A stretch of 64,000 nt of DNA, taken from NCBI GenBank assembly GCA_964618215.1, contig CAZTZE010000012.1:1-64000 (forward strand), written 5' to 3'. A program made the position numbers and the translations under genes. Below are positions 47,751 through 56,678 of the stretch, piece after piece (position 1 is the stretch's first letter; each line of letters opens with the position of its first letter). Under the pieces are notes generated by a model, which saw nothing but the letters and a program-made list of their open reading frames with translations, did no database searches and had not been told where the DNA came from. This DNA comes from CG2-30-58-95 sp964618215 (GTDB taxonomy: Bacteria > Chloroflexota > Anaerolineae > Anaerolineales > Villigracilaceae).

Positions 47751-47949
47751 TGAAAACGTCCCGCAGGTTCGACTTCTACAATCAAATCCGGGGAAAAACC
47801 TGCGGGACGTTGATCGCCAACTCACACCTTATTGCCCATTTTGCGGAAAAAAGGCAACAGTTGAAAACGTCCCGCAGGTTCGACTTCTACAATCAAATCC
47901 GGGGAAAAACCTGCGGGACGTTAATCGTTAACTCACACCTTATTGCCCA
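47751..47949. repeat. Two direct copies of an 87-bp palindromic unit, period 111
   Basis: AACGTCCCGCAGGTT and AACCTGCGGGACGTT form a hairpin in each copy (47755-47812 and 47866-47922), followed by ACTCACACCTTATTGCCCA. In the second copy these last bases are the stop codon region of the thioredoxin-like gene. The left copy thus carries a duplicate of that gene end. Confidence 0.85.
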
Positions 47950-48482
47950 AGTAGTTTTGCAAACTCAGCTTCAAAATCTTCGGCGTTCACAAACCCAAAC
48001 CACTTCTTGACCACATTCCCCTGGCCATCCAATAAGTAGAATTCCGGCTGAACGCGGAAGCCGAACTGGCGTTGATACACTTTCGTCGCCGGATCATCAG
48101 CATCCAGGAAATAAAAAGTGATCTGCCGATAATATTTCGCTTCCAACCCATGCACGATGGGCGCCATAGCGCGGCAGGTGCTTCAGGTAAAGCGGAAAAA
48201 TTCCATCAGGACGGGTTTGCCCGAAGCCAGATTTACCTGAGAGGGATCAGTGGCTTCAAGCTGGTCCCCACGCGGTGTGACGACGAAGATCGGCGTCGAG
48301 GTTGGGGACTGAAGGGTCTCCACCGCTGCTCCGGGGGTTTCCGTTTGCACGCCAGGCGGAAGCGCTGTTGCTGCTGAGGGAGGTTCTGTCAGCGCGATAG
48401 GCGGCGGCGCGGCCGGGGCGCAGGCGGCTAGTCCGATGACGGCCAGCAGGCCCAGGGTCCAGATACGGGTACGGATGTTCAT
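47940..48482 (-). CDS. Candidate selenoprotein: thioredoxin-like lipoprotein with UxxC motif
   Basis: 180 residues if TGA at 48183-48185 is read as Sec. Start 48482 follows GGAGG by eight bases. A lipoprotein signal ends at VIGLAAC; a Pro/Thr linker follows. The thioredoxin strand GKPVLMEFFRFT is followed by TGA, then STCRAMAPIVHGLEAKY in the same frame, so the redox motif is U100-S-T-C103 where thioredoxins have CxxC. The rest (ITFYFLDADDP, FGFRVQPEFYLLDGQGNVVKKWFGF) with a cis-Pro site completes the fold. No frameshift is needed. A nonsense mutation is the alternative. It would be a membrane-anchored thiol-disulfide enzyme. Confidence 0.7.
48147..48161 (-). promoter_or_regulatory. Candidate bacterial SECIS hairpin
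   Basis: On the minus strand CCCAT, loop CGTGC, ATGGG begins 21 bases after the TGA, so the loop starts 26 bases after it. Bacterial SECIS models ask for 16-37 bases and a G among the first two loop bases; both hold. The stem is only five pairs (plus one G-U). Confidence 0.45.
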
Positions 48483-48774
48483 AATCAATGCCTCCATGCT
48501 TTCTTATGTTACCATTTTCTATGATATTTGTCCAGTATATTATTTTTCTTTGACGCCCCTGCTTTCCTACGTTATACTATACCCGTTGCGACCGGCTCGT
48601 CTCGGTCGTTTTATCGGTATGACCAGCATCCAAACCACATAGTGCCCATCCGATAAACCCCCGGAACGCGGACTTTAGTCCGCCATCCCAGGCAGACTGA
48701 TGCTTCGACAGGCTCAGCACAAGCGTCTGCATTCCGTTATTCGGATAGGCTCATAAGCATCAGGAGATATTCTA
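48483..48774. other. Intergenic region, 292 bases
   Basis: Divergent promoter region between the thioredoxin-like gene and the aldehyde dehydrogenase. ATATTATTTTTC and TATACT words are A/T-rich near 48535-48580. GCCCATCCGATAA (48642) and TTATTCGGATAGGC (48738) are inverted ends around a CTTCGACAGGCTCAGC repeat. No gene is seen. Confidence 0.5.
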
Positions 48775-50349
48775 ATGGTAGACTTCAAACTGACTTACTC
48801 AACCATGTTCAACCCACCAGAGGAACTGCACACGCGCTTCGATGCGGCATTGATCAAGCTCAAGGCCGGCCTCGGCAAAGACTACGGCATGTTCATTGAC
48901 GGCAAGGATGTCTTCGCGGCGGAAAAGTTCGAGGACCACAACCCGGCGGACACAGACATGCTGCTGGGCACTTTCCAAAAAGGGGACGAAAAGAGCGCCT
49001 TGGCCGCGCTGGCCGCCGCTCGAAAAGCCTTCCCAATGTGGTCGCATATGAAGTGGCAGCAGCGCGTGGCTTTGCTGCGCAAAGCCGCCGATATAATTGA
49101 CGAGCGGCTCTTCGAGATCGGCGCGGCGCTGGCACTGGAAGTCGGCAAGAACCGCATGGAAGCGCTGGGCGACATTGCCGAGACCGCCGACCTGATCCGC
49201 TACACCTGTTCCCAGATGGAAAAGAATGACGGCTACATCCTCGCAATGGGCAAGGACCCGCTGGTCGGTTACGAGGCTAGCAACGTCTCCCTGCTGCGGC
49301 CCTACGGCGTCTGGCTGGTGATCAGCCCGTTCAACTTCCCGGCCGCCTTGGCTGGAGGCCCGGCAGGCGCGGCTCTGGTGACCGGAAATACGGTCGTGAT
49401 GAAACCGGCTACGGATACGCCCTGGGCCGCTCGCTGGCTGGTGGAGTGCTTCCGGGATGCAGGCATCCCGGATGGCGTGGTCAACTACGTCACCGGGCCG
49501 GGACGCACGCTTGGACAGGCGCTCATCACCTGCCAGGACGTGGACGGCGTCACATTTACCGGCTCGTTCGACGTGGGCATGGGCATCTTCCGCGATTTCT
49601 CGCAGTGCAGGTGGCTGCGGCCAATCATCCTGGAATTGGGCGGCAAGAACCCGGTCATCGTCTCACGTCACGCCGACCTGGAGCGGGCTGCCATCGGCAT
49701 CCTGCGCTCGGCCTTCGGCTTGCAGGGACAGAAATGTTCGGCAGCCTCGCGCGTTTACATCCAGGCGCCGGTCTACGACGAGTTGACCGCTCGCCTGAAG
49801 GAACTGGCCGGGAAGCTGACCATCGGCGACCCGACCGAGCGCCAGGTCTATTTCGGCCCGGTCATCAACAAGAATTCCTACAACGACTTCAAGAACTTTA
49901 CCGATGAGATTTCACGATCCAGCGGCGGGTTCCTGACCGGCGGTCACATTTTGAGCGGCGATAGGTACGACAAGGGATATTTCTGCGAACCCACCTTCGT
50001 CACCGACCTGCCCCTCAACCACCGGTTATGGAAGCACGAGATGTTCCTGCCGATCACGACCATCGCCAAAGTCAAGAACCTGGACGAGGCGATGAAATAT
50101 GCAAATGATGTTGATTACGGCCTGACGGCAGGATTCTATGGCTCGGAAGATGAGGTCGAGTGGTTCTTCGATAACATCCAGTCCGGCGTCAGCTATGCCA
50201 ACCGTCCGCAGGGCGCGACGACGGGCGCATGGCCCGGTTTCCAACCCTTTGGCGGTTGGAAGGCCTCCGGTTCGAGCGGCAAGAACGCCGGCGGCCATTA
50301 CTACCTGCCGTTGTACATGCGCGAGCAAATTCACACGCTAATCAAGTAA
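48775..50349 (+). CDS. 1-pyrroline-5-carboxylate dehydrogenase-like aldehyde dehydrogenase
   Basis: 524 residues, the length and N-terminal extension (FNPPEELHTRFDAAL, GMFIDGKDVF) of the P5C dehydrogenase group. Catalytic Cys near 321 in GQKCSAASR, general base Glu near 287 in LELGGKN, Asn in ISPFNFP. It oxidises glutamate semialdehyde to glutamate with NAD+. AGGAG precedes the ATG. Neighbouring CoA transferase genes suggest amino-acid use. The exact substrate is inferred. Confidence 0.85.
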   Translation: MVDFKLTYSTMFNPPEELHTRFDAALIKLKAGLGKDYGMFIDGKDVFAAEKFEDHNPADTDMLLGTFQKGDEKSALAALAAARKAFPMWSHMKWQQRVALLRKAADIIDERLFEIGAALALEVGKNRMEALGDIAETADLIRYTCSQMEKNDGYILAMGKDPLVGYEASNVSLLRPYGVWLVISPFNFPAALAGGPAGAALVTGNTVVMKPATDTPWAARWLVECFRDAGIPDGVVNYVTGPGRTLGQALITCQDVDGVTFTGSFDVGMGIFRDFSQCRWLRPIILELGGKNPVIVSRHADLERAAIGILRSAFGLQGQKCSAASRVYIQAPVYDELTARLKELAGKLTIGDPTERQVYFGPVINKNSYNDFKNFTDEISRSSGGFLTGGHILSGDRYDKGYFCEPTFVTDLPLNHRLWKHEMFLPITTIAKVKNLDEAMKYANDVDYGLTAGFYGSEDEVEWFFDNIQSGVSYANRPQGATTGAWPGFQPFGGWKASGSSGKNAGGHYYLPLYMREQIHTLIK

Positions 50350-50373
50350 ATTTGGCAGATCAGGGTTATCGTG

Positions 50374-50410
50374 CAATGTGACAGTCACTTCAGAAGTGAC
50401 TGTCACATTG
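50374..50410. repeat. Perfect palindrome after the aldehyde dehydrogenase
   Basis: CAATGTGACAGTCACTTC and its complement (one-base centre). A dispersed-repeat style hairpin without a T-run; it could slow RNA decay or end transcription weakly. Confidence 0.7.
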
Positions 50411-50426
50411 CCGCCCACGAGCAGAC

Positions 50427-50684
50427 ATGGACCAGCAACCAGAACTCCTTCCACGCATCGGAAATTTTTTCATCCTGGTAGGCGCCGGGCTGATGATGAT
50501 ATTCATCGGCTCGATCCAGGGCAACGTACCCAAATTCGATTATTTCGGTTTCAGTCTGATCGCCCTGTTTTTGGGGTTTATCCTCCGCCGCCGCGCAAAG
50601 CCCCACCCCCAGTCCGGGCGTTTCAGCACCCTGGGCAAACTACGCGGCGCAGGCAAAGACAAGAAGGAAAAGGCAAAGCGTTAA
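50427..50684 (+). CDS. Small two-helix membrane protein
   Basis: 85 residues with helices near 11-28 (GNFFILVGAGLMMIFIG) and 38-55 (YFGFSLIALFLGFIL) and a basic tail (RRRAKPH, KDKKEKAKR). No family recognised. Positive tail predicts a cytoplasmic C-terminus. It stands between the dehydrogenase and the CoA transferase genes on the same strand. The ribosome binding site is weak. Confidence 0.55.
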   Translation: MDQQPELLPRIGNFFILVGAGLMMIFIGSIQGNVPKFDYFGFSLIALFLGFILRRRAKPHPQSGRFSTLGKLRGAGKDKKEKAKR

Positions 50685-50736
50685 TATTTCATCCTCCACC
50701 AACGCCAAACTTCCCGACTGAGTAGATGCTGCGCAA

Positions 50737-51639
50737 ATGACAAAATTAATCCCCCTTTCCGAAGCCATTTCGAAATATGTCCAAGACGGTGATACGCTCT
50801 ACGCCGCCGGATTCACCCACCTGATCCCCTTCGCCGCCGGGCACGAGATCATCCGCCAGCGCAAACGGGACCTGACGCTTGCCCGCGCCACCCCCGACCT
50901 GATCTACGACCAGATGGTTGCCGCCGGCTGCGCCCGCAAGGTGATCTTTTCATATATGGGCAACCCCGGCGTCGGGTCGTTGCGCATCGTGCGGGCTGAG
51001 ATCGAGGCCGGGCGGCTGGATTGGGAGGAATATTCCCATTTCGGCATGATCTCCCGCCTGCAGGCCGGCGCGGCCGGTCTGCCCTTCATGCCGATGAACC
51101 AGACCGCCGCCACTGACCTCGAGCGGGCCAACCCGCTCATCCAGCGCGTCACCGATCCATACTCCGGCAAAGAGGTGATCGTCGTCCCGGCGCTCAACCC
51201 GGACGTAGCCATCGTCCACGTGCAACGCGCCGACAGGGACGGCAACGCCCATTTGTGGGGCATCATCGGCGAGCAGAAGGAGTCCGCCTTCGCCGCGAAA
51301 AAAGTCATCCTGACCGCCGAGGAGATCGTGGACGAATCCGTCATCCGCTCGGATCCGAACCGCACGCTGATCCCCGGATTCATCGTCAGCGCGGTCTGCC
51401 ACGTGCCGTATGCCTCGCACCCCTCCTACGCGCAGGGTTGTTACGACCGCGATAACGAGTTTTATCTTGAGTGGGATAAGATTTCCGCCGACCCGCAGGC
51501 CGTCAGAGCGTATCTTGACGAGTGGGTCTATGGCGTGCAAGATAGAAATGAATACTGGCAAAAACTGGGGCCGAAAGTACATGGGCGATTGCAAGTGAAG
51601 CCGCGGCCTAGCGCACCGGTGGACTACGGAAATTATTAA
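50737..51639 (+). CDS. CoA transferase subunit A (glutaconate CoA-transferase type)
   Basis: 300 residues, family I CoA transferase alpha subunit: LSEAISKYVQDGDTLYAAGF, GCARKVIFSYMGNPGVGS, IVVPALNPDVAIVHVQRAD and GNAHLWG. The group of GctA/IpdA-like proteins. It moves CoA between acyl-CoA and a free acid, together with subunit B at 52720. An alpha/beta hydrolase gene lies between the two subunits. The substrate acid is not fixed by sequence. Confidence 0.82.
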   Translation: MTKLIPLSEAISKYVQDGDTLYAAGFTHLIPFAAGHEIIRQRKRDLTLARATPDLIYDQMVAAGCARKVIFSYMGNPGVGSLRIVRAEIEAGRLDWEEYSHFGMISRLQAGAAGLPFMPMNQTAATDLERANPLIQRVTDPYSGKEVIVVPALNPDVAIVHVQRADRDGNAHLWGIIGEQKESAFAAKKVILTAEEIVDESVIRSDPNRTLIPGFIVSAVCHVPYASHPSYAQGCYDRDNEFYLEWDKISADPQAVRAYLDEWVYGVQDRNEYWQKLGPKVHGRLQVKPRPSAPVDYGNY

Positions 51640-51682
51640 CCACGAAGGACACAAAGGAAACCTTCATGATGAGGAACTTTGA

Positions 51683-52585
51683 TTGATACCTTTCATTGAT
51701 CTCAACGGCGACGGCCCGCCGCTCCACTTCGCCCATGCCAACGGCTACCCGCCGGAATGTTACCGCCCGCTGCTGACGGGACTTTCTGCACATTACCACG
51801 TTTTCGCCATGCACCAACGTCCGCTCTGGCCGGACGTTCAGCCTGATTCGATCAACGACTGGCATCCCCTCAGCGACGATCTGTTCCGCTTCCTGCGCAG
51901 CACCTGCTCGGTAGACGAACGGGATCCCGGCCCACTGATTGGCGTCGGTCACTCGCTGGGCGGGATCGTCACCCTGCGCGCCGCGCTGCGCCAGCCGGAA
52001 CGCTTCCGCGCCCTCGTCCTGATTGACCCGGTGCTTTTTCCGCCAACCATGATCGCCGCCATGCGTCTCATCCGGATGCTCAGCCTCTCGTACCGGCTGC
52101 ATCCGCTCGTCCAGGGCGCGCTGCGCCGGCGGCGGGTCTTCGAGAGCCGCGAGGTTTTGCTGAGGGGCTACCGGCGCAAGTCCATTTTTCGATATCTGAG
52201 CGATGCCAGCCTTGAAGCCTACGTCGAGGGGCTGACGCGCCCGCGCCCGGATGGTCAATATGAACTCGTTTACAGCCCGAAGTGGGAGGCGCGCATCTAC
52301 ATCACCGGCGTATGGCATGATACGGACATCTGGCGCGGCCTGCCCAAACTGAAAGTCCCGCTGCTCATCATCCGCGGCGCAGAGACGGACACCTTTTGGG
52401 AATCCGCCGCCCGCCTGGTGAAGCGAAAATTGCCTTCGGCGCAGATCGTCACCATTGAAAATGCTACTCACTTGGTTCCGTTGGAACAACCTGGGAAAGT
52501 GGTTGAACATATCCGAAACTTTTTGGACACGGATTACACGGACGGACACGGAAAAAGCACGGATTTTTCTACTGTTTTTCCGTGA
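51683..52585 (+). CDS. Alpha/beta hydrolase between CoA transferase subunits
   Basis: 300 residues from a TTG start (GAGGAA upstream). HFAHANGYPPECYRPLL, IGVGHSLGGIVTL (Ser nucleophile near 92), IRGAETDTFW and NATHLVPLEQP give a complete triad. The last 20 residues (DTDYTDGHGKSTDFSTVFP) are the translation of the ACACGGATTACACGG repeat and lie beyond the usual end of the fold. It may hydrolyse an acyl-CoA or ester made by the neighbouring enzymes. Confidence 0.75.
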   Translation: MIPFIDLNGDGPPLHFAHANGYPPECYRPLLTGLSAHYHVFAMHQRPLWPDVQPDSINDWHPLSDDLFRFLRSTCSVDERDPGPLIGVGHSLGGIVTLRAALRQPERFRALVLIDPVLFPPTMIAAMRLIRMLSLSYRLHPLVQGALRRRRVFESREVLLRGYRRKSIFRYLSDASLEAYVEGLTRPRPDGQYELVYSPKWEARIYITGVWHDTDIWRGLPKLKVPLLIIRGAETDTFWESAARLVKRKLPSAQIVTIENATHLVPLEQPGKVVEHIRNFLDTDYTDGHGKSTDFSTVFP

Positions 52586-52611
52586 AATTCCGTGAAATCC
52601 GTGTACAAGTC
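52528..52611. repeat. ACACGGATTACACGG / CCGTGAAATCCGTGT array
   Basis: Opposing arms of CACGGAT and ATCCGTG words. It overlaps the 3' end of the hydrolase gene and supplies its stop codon. Same family as 30561-30639. Confidence 0.8.
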
Positions 52612-52719
52612 GGAACAAATCTGAAAGAGTCGCCCCGTTTTCGTGATCTACTGATTATAAAAAGCCTTCGCGGGCTTCGTTTCTTCGCGGTTCAAATTCG
52701 CTCTTCTTTGGGAGATAAC

Positions 52720-53496
52720 ATGACTGAACTTACCTACTCCTCCGCCGAACTTATGATCGTCAACGCCGCCCGCCTGCTGCAGGATGGCGAGACCGTCTTC
52801 GTCGGCGTCGGCCAGCCCAACCTGGCTTGCAACCTGGCCAAGCGCACCCACGCTCCCAACCTGGTCATGATCTACGAAGCCGGCGTGATCGGGGCCGAAC
52901 CGGCGCGTCTGCCGCTCTCGATCGGCGACCCGACCCTGGTCAGCGGGGCGCTATCGGTGGTCAGCATGTACGATATTTTCACCCTTTATCTCCAGCGCGG
53001 CAACGTGGACGTGGGCTTCCTGGGCGGGGCACAGATTGACCGCTTCGGCAACATCAACGCGACGGTCATCGGCAATGATTATGCCCACCCCAAAGTCCGC
53101 CTGCCGGGTTCCGGTGGCTCGCAGGAGATCGCCGCCTGGGCCAACCGCTGCTACATAATGTCCCCCCATCAGAAGCGCCGCTTCCCTGAGAAGGTGGATT
53201 TCATGACCTCGGCCGGCTTCTTGAACGGGCGTTCTGAGCGCGTGAAAGTCGGCCTGCGCGGCGGCGGACCTATCGCAGTCGTGACCGACCTGGGCATCCT
53301 GGAACCCGACGCCAGCGGCGAGCTGGTACTGACCGCCCTGCATCCCGGCAAGACCGCGCAGGAAGCCATTGACAACACCGGCTGGCCGCTGAAAGTGGCA
53401 GCGAGTTTAAGAACAACAGAGCCTGTGATGGACAATGAGCTCAAGATCCTGCGCGAGGAGTTGGATCCAAAAGGGATATACCTGAACGGTGGGTAG
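52720..53496 (+). CDS. CoA transferase subunit B (glutaconate CoA-transferase type)
   Basis: 258 residues from ATG 52720 (GGGAGA upstream); earlier in-frame codons are repeat and leader. Sequence: ELMIVNAARLLQDGETVFVG, QPNLACNLAKRTHAP, the catalytic Glu region MIYEAGVIGA, then GGAQIDRFGNINATVIG and LPGSGGSQEIAAWA. It pairs with the subunit at 50737. Confidence 0.85.
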   Translation: MTELTYSSAELMIVNAARLLQDGETVFVGVGQPNLACNLAKRTHAPNLVMIYEAGVIGAEPARLPLSIGDPTLVSGALSVVSMYDIFTLYLQRGNVDVGFLGGAQIDRFGNINATVIGNDYAHPKVRLPGSGGSQEIAAWANRCYIMSPHQKRRFPEKVDFMTSAGFLNGRSERVKVGLRGGGPIAVVTDLGILEPDASGELVLTALHPGKTAQEAIDNTGWPLKVAASLRTTEPVMDNELKILREELDPKGIYLNGG

Positions 53497-53636
53497 ACAG
53501 CGAAGAGTCGGGAGTCGGGATTTGAGAGTCGTCAGAAAGGAGAATGAAAAATGGAGGACCGGAAGAAAATTCGCGGTTTCAAAGTTCAACCCAATCGCCA
53601 CGCCCACTAACAACTAACGACTCCCTGCTCCCAACT

Positions 53637-54554
53637 GTGAAACGCATTTTCCTCTCCCCCTCCGAGCCTCGTCTGCGCGCCGGCTGGCGGCTGCTGATAC
53701 AGAGCCTGATAATGCTCATGCTGGGACTTTGCATCGGCATCCCCGTCATCCTGCTGCCGATGATGTTCGAGACTCCAGCGCACACCCTGCTGCCGCCAGA
53801 AATGGTGCTTCCCGAATTGCTTGCATCGCTGGCAGTGGAGTTCCTGGCGATTACAGTATCCATATTTATGGCACGGCGCTTCCTCGACCGGCGCTCCTTT
53901 GCTAGCCTGGGTTTCAAACTGAAGTGGCGGGCGCTCGTGGACATCCTGGCCGGGATTGCCATCACCTTCGTGATGATGGGGTTGATTTACATCCTCATGT
54001 GGTCATCGGGCTGGATCAAATTCGAGGGCTTCGCCTGGCAAACGCAACCGGTCGGCGCGGTTGTCGTCAACACCCTGCTCATCTTCCTGGCCTTTGTCCT
54101 GGTCGGCTGGAACGAGGAACTGCTCTCGCGCGGCTACCACTTGCAAAACCTGGCCGAGGGGATCAATATGACCTGGAGCGTGCTCCTTTCCTCGGCCGTC
54201 TTTGGCGTTCTGCACCTGGCCAACCCCAACGCCACCTGGCTCTCAGCAGTGGGCATCTCCCTGGCCGGGCTTTTCCTGGCCTTCGCCTACCTGCGCACGA
54301 AACAATTGTGGCTCTCCATCGGCCTGCACATCGGCTGGAATTTTTTCGAGGGTACGCTGTTTGGATTCCCGGTGAGCGGGATGGAATTCTACCGTCTCAT
54401 CCGGCACACAGTCAGCGGCCCGGAGCTGTGGACGGGCGGCGCCTTCGGCCCGGAGGCGGGATTGGTGGTGTTACCGGCACTGGCGTTGGGCGTGGCGCTG
54501 GTGTATGGCTATACAGTCTGCTCAACAAAGTCCGCCCCCAACCGTTCCCCCTAA
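53637..54554 (+). CDS. CPBP-family intramembrane metalloprotease
   Basis: 305 residues from GTG 53637; earlier in-frame codons come from a GACTCCC-type repeat, so the start is uncertain (53544 is the far limit). About eight membrane helices. Catalytic motifs: WNEELLSRGYHLQNL (Glu-Glu-xxx-Arg), FGVLHLANPN (His) and GLHIGWNFFEG (His, Asn). CPBP/CAAX proteases cut prenylated or small membrane peptides and some give self-immunity to bacteriocins. No clear partner nearby. Confidence 0.8.
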   Translation: MKRIFLSPSEPRLRAGWRLLIQSLIMLMLGLCIGIPVILLPMMFETPAHTLLPPEMVLPELLASLAVEFLAITVSIFMARRFLDRRSFASLGFKLKWRALVDILAGIAITFVMMGLIYILMWSSGWIKFEGFAWQTQPVGAVVVNTLLIFLAFVLVGWNEELLSRGYHLQNLAEGINMTWSVLLSSAVFGVLHLANPNATWLSAVGISLAGLFLAFAYLRTKQLWLSIGLHIGWNFFEGTLFGFPVSGMEFYRLIRHTVSGPELWTGGAFGPEAGLVVLPALALGVALVYGYTVCSTKSAPNRSP

Positions 54555-54562
54555 CGCCCAAT

Positions 54563-54676
54563 ACTGTTTAGCTTAGATGGTCGGGCTCCCAAAGTGCCCC
54601 GAAGTGGTATGCCCGACGGCGTGCCCGCAGGGTGCTTCGCGAGGAGCCGTCTCTGCAGACTTATCTAAACAGTATT
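54563..54676. repeat. Palindromic element with CTGTTTAG / CTAAACAG ends
   Basis: ATACTGTTTAGCTTAGATGG and CTTATCTAAACAGTAT mirror each other, with an inner GTCGGGCTCCC / CGAGGAGCCGT core. It fills most of the 252-base gap before the MBL gene, which holds no gene. Confidence 0.75.
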
Positions 54677-54806
54677 GCCCCAACGCCTTCCCACTAACGA
54701 CTCACCACTGACAATGACTACTTTCCTCGCCTGCCTCCCCATTCTCGTCATCCTCATCCTGGAGGAGTTCAATCTGTCGCCAAAGGCCGTACATATCTAC
54801 GTACTA

Positions 54807-55448
54807 TCATGTCACTCCCACAAACGGATTCCCCCTCCTCTCCTCCCTCACCCTCGTCTCCAGCCCATGCCCCGATAATATCCGCGTCTCGTCAGGCAAG
54901 GTAAACACCTGCATCCTTATGCTCTCCACCAGCGTCTCCCAATCTCCTCCAGGTAAATCCGTCCGCCCAACGCCGTTTTGGAAGATCAAGTCGCCGCTGA
55001 AGAGGGTATTTTCTTCGGCACAGTAAAACACACAATGACCCGGGGTATGCCCTGGCGTGTGACGCACCTCAAAAGTGATATTCCCCAGTCGCAGGGTCTG
55101 GCCGTGACGCAAGTCAATGGTTGGCTCGGGGCCGACTTCGATGCGAAAACCAAACAGCGCCGCGCCGCCCTGCACCTGCCACAACGGATGATCAGCGGGA
55201 TGGAGGGCGACAAGGGGCGGGGGATTCAGCGCAGCCGCAATCTCTGCCGCGCCGCCGATGTGATCGAAGTGGGCGTGGGTGTACCAGAGTTGTCCGATGC
55301 GCCAGCCGCGCCGTCGCGCTTCGGCCAGGATGACATGTCCATCCCAGGCCGGGTCAATGACCGCGGCTTCAGCGGTTTCGGGATCGGCGACCAGATAAGC
55401 ATTGGTCAGCACCGGGCCGAGGGTGAAGGGGACGATTTCTAGAGGCAT
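54807..55448 (-). CDS. MBL-fold metallo-hydrolase (glyoxalase II-like)
   Basis: 213 residues. THAHFDHIGG (near 57-66), HTPGHTPGHCVF (His near 134), FSGDLIFQNGVGRTDLPGG (bridging Asp) and LSGHGLETRV (last His) form the full two-metal site. The layout is that of glyoxalase II-like thioester hydrolases. The start region MPLEIVPFTLGPVLTNAYLV is standard. The cytoplasmic substrate is unknown. Confidence 0.85.
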   Translation of the reverse strand: MPLEIVPFTLGPVLTNAYLVADPETAEAAVIDPAWDGHVILAEARRRGWRIGQLWYTHAHFDHIGGAAEIAAALNPPPLVALHPADHPLWQVQGGAALFGFRIEVGPEPTIDLRHGQTLRLGNITFEVRHTPGHTPGHCVFYCAEENTLFSGDLIFQNGVGRTDLPGGDWETLVESIRMQVFTLPDETRILSGHGLETRVREERRGNPFVGVT

Positions 55449-55568
55449 AGTTATCAGTGTTCAGTGTTCAGTTTTCAGTGTTCAGTTTTCAGTCATCAGT
55501 CATCAGTCGTCGGTGATCAGTCATTGGTAACTGATCACTGATCACTGATTACTGATCACTGATCACTG
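55446..55568. repeat. Bipartite CAGT/ACTG array
   Basis: TATCAGTGTTCAGTGTTCAG on the left, ACTGATCACTGATCACTG on the right, 123 bp. Its right end contains the stop codon of the MFS gene (TCACTGTGTCA). Confidence 0.88.
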
Positions 55569-56678
55569 TGTCACGCGGGCAAAGATCAGGCTGACAAAGA
55601 TGGCGACCAGGATCAATCCGAGGCTGACTGGGTAGACGACGGCCGGGTCTTGGGTATACATGTAGCCGGCCAGGAGCGGGGCCAGGATGGCCGTCAGCGA
55701 GTTGAAGGCCTCGGTGATTCCATAGGCCAGGCCCATCTGGGCCTGATGAATGAGTGGACGCACCTGGGCAAAGATCAACATGCGGGCGGCGCGGAAGCCG
55801 CCCAGCAGGAAATAGGCGGCCGCGTACCAGAGCGTGCCATCCCCGCGCCAGATCAGCAAAGCGAACATACCGACCGAGGCCTGCGCCAGCAGGAATCCGA
55901 GCCAGGCGTTGAAATGACCCAGCGTCAGGTTGAGCAGGGCATTCCCCAGGCTGCCAATTGAACCAACCAGGCCGATTTCACCCAGCGAGAGTCCACGTAC
56001 GTTCTCCAAGAACTTGGGAGTGAACGGCTGGGGCAGGTACATGACGAACATGGCGATAAAGGCGACAGTCAAAAAGCCCAGAAAGCGCCGGTTCGAGAAT
56101 AGACTGGCAGGCGGTGAATCTTGATCATGGCCGTCACGGGGCTGGGCGCGCAAGAACAATATTACCCCCAACGAAATCAAGAAGATAAAGGCCGCCACGA
56201 AATACACGCTGCGCAGGCCGAAGCGGTCGCCGATCCAGCCGCCGCTGAGCGGACCGATCACCGCCCCCAGGTTGAAGGCCGCCGAGGTCAGGGTCATGGC
56301 ACGTGCGGGGGAAAGCCTGCCGCGCGCTGCGGTCACGTAGCTCTGCAGCGGCGCGGAGACGAAAGCCGTCAGGCCATAGAGCAACATCCCAATGACGAAG
56401 AACGGCAGACTGCGCGCCAGGGCCATCACGCAGGTCGCCAGCAGGCCAAAGCTCCAGGCGGCCCACAGTAAAGGTCGCCGCCCGAAGCGGTCTGAAAGGT
56501 ATCCGGCCGGGATGTGGACGACCATCATCGCCAGTCCGAAGGCGCTCAATATGCCGGCGATGGTCATCGTGCTGGCGCCGAGCTGTTGGAGGTAAATCGG
56601 CTGGAAGAGGAAAAACATCCCCTCGCCCAGGCCCCAGGTGAAGAGCGAGAGGGAGATGAGCAGCAGGTCGGAAGTCAT
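55563..56678 (-). CDS. Major facilitator superfamily transporter
   Basis: 371 residues with about eleven to twelve membrane helices. The loop 2-3 motif GYLSDRFGRRPLLWAAW and its half-repeat GGWIGDRFGLRSVYF are clear. Drug efflux-like, substrate unknown. Its C-terminus ends in the repeat array. Confidence 0.82.
   Translation of the reverse strand: MTSDLLLISLSLFTWGLGEGMFFLFQPIYLQQLGASTMTIAGILSAFGLAMMVVHIPAGYLSDRFGRRPLLWAAWSFGLLATCVMALARSLPFFVIGMLLYGLTAFVSAPLQSYVTAARGRLSPARAMTLTSAAFNLGAVIGPLSGGWIGDRFGLRSVYFVAAFIFLISLGVILFLRAQPRDGHDQDSPPASLFSNRRFLGFLTVAFIAMFVMYLPQPFTPKFLENVRGLSLGEIGLVGSIGSLGNALLNLTLGHFNAWLGFLLAQASVGMFALLIWRGDGTLWYAAAYFLLGGFRAARMLIFAQVRPLIHQAQMGLAYGITEAFNSLTAILAPLLAGYMYTQDPAVVYPVSLGLILVAIFVSLIFARVTQ

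Noticed and set aside
47751..47949. Possible CRISPR array
   Set aside because: Only two copies, each palindromic and 87 bp, with a single non-repeated spacer; no cas genes.
48183..48497. Two separate genes (short lipoprotein and 75-residue thioredoxin fragment)
   Set aside because: They are in the same frame, and together make one fold with only one TGA between them; the second lacks a ribosome binding site.
55446..55568. Origin of replication or iteron array
   Set aside because: The words are degenerate, two-armed and occur at many sites next to gene ends; no DnaA boxes or replication genes are nearby.
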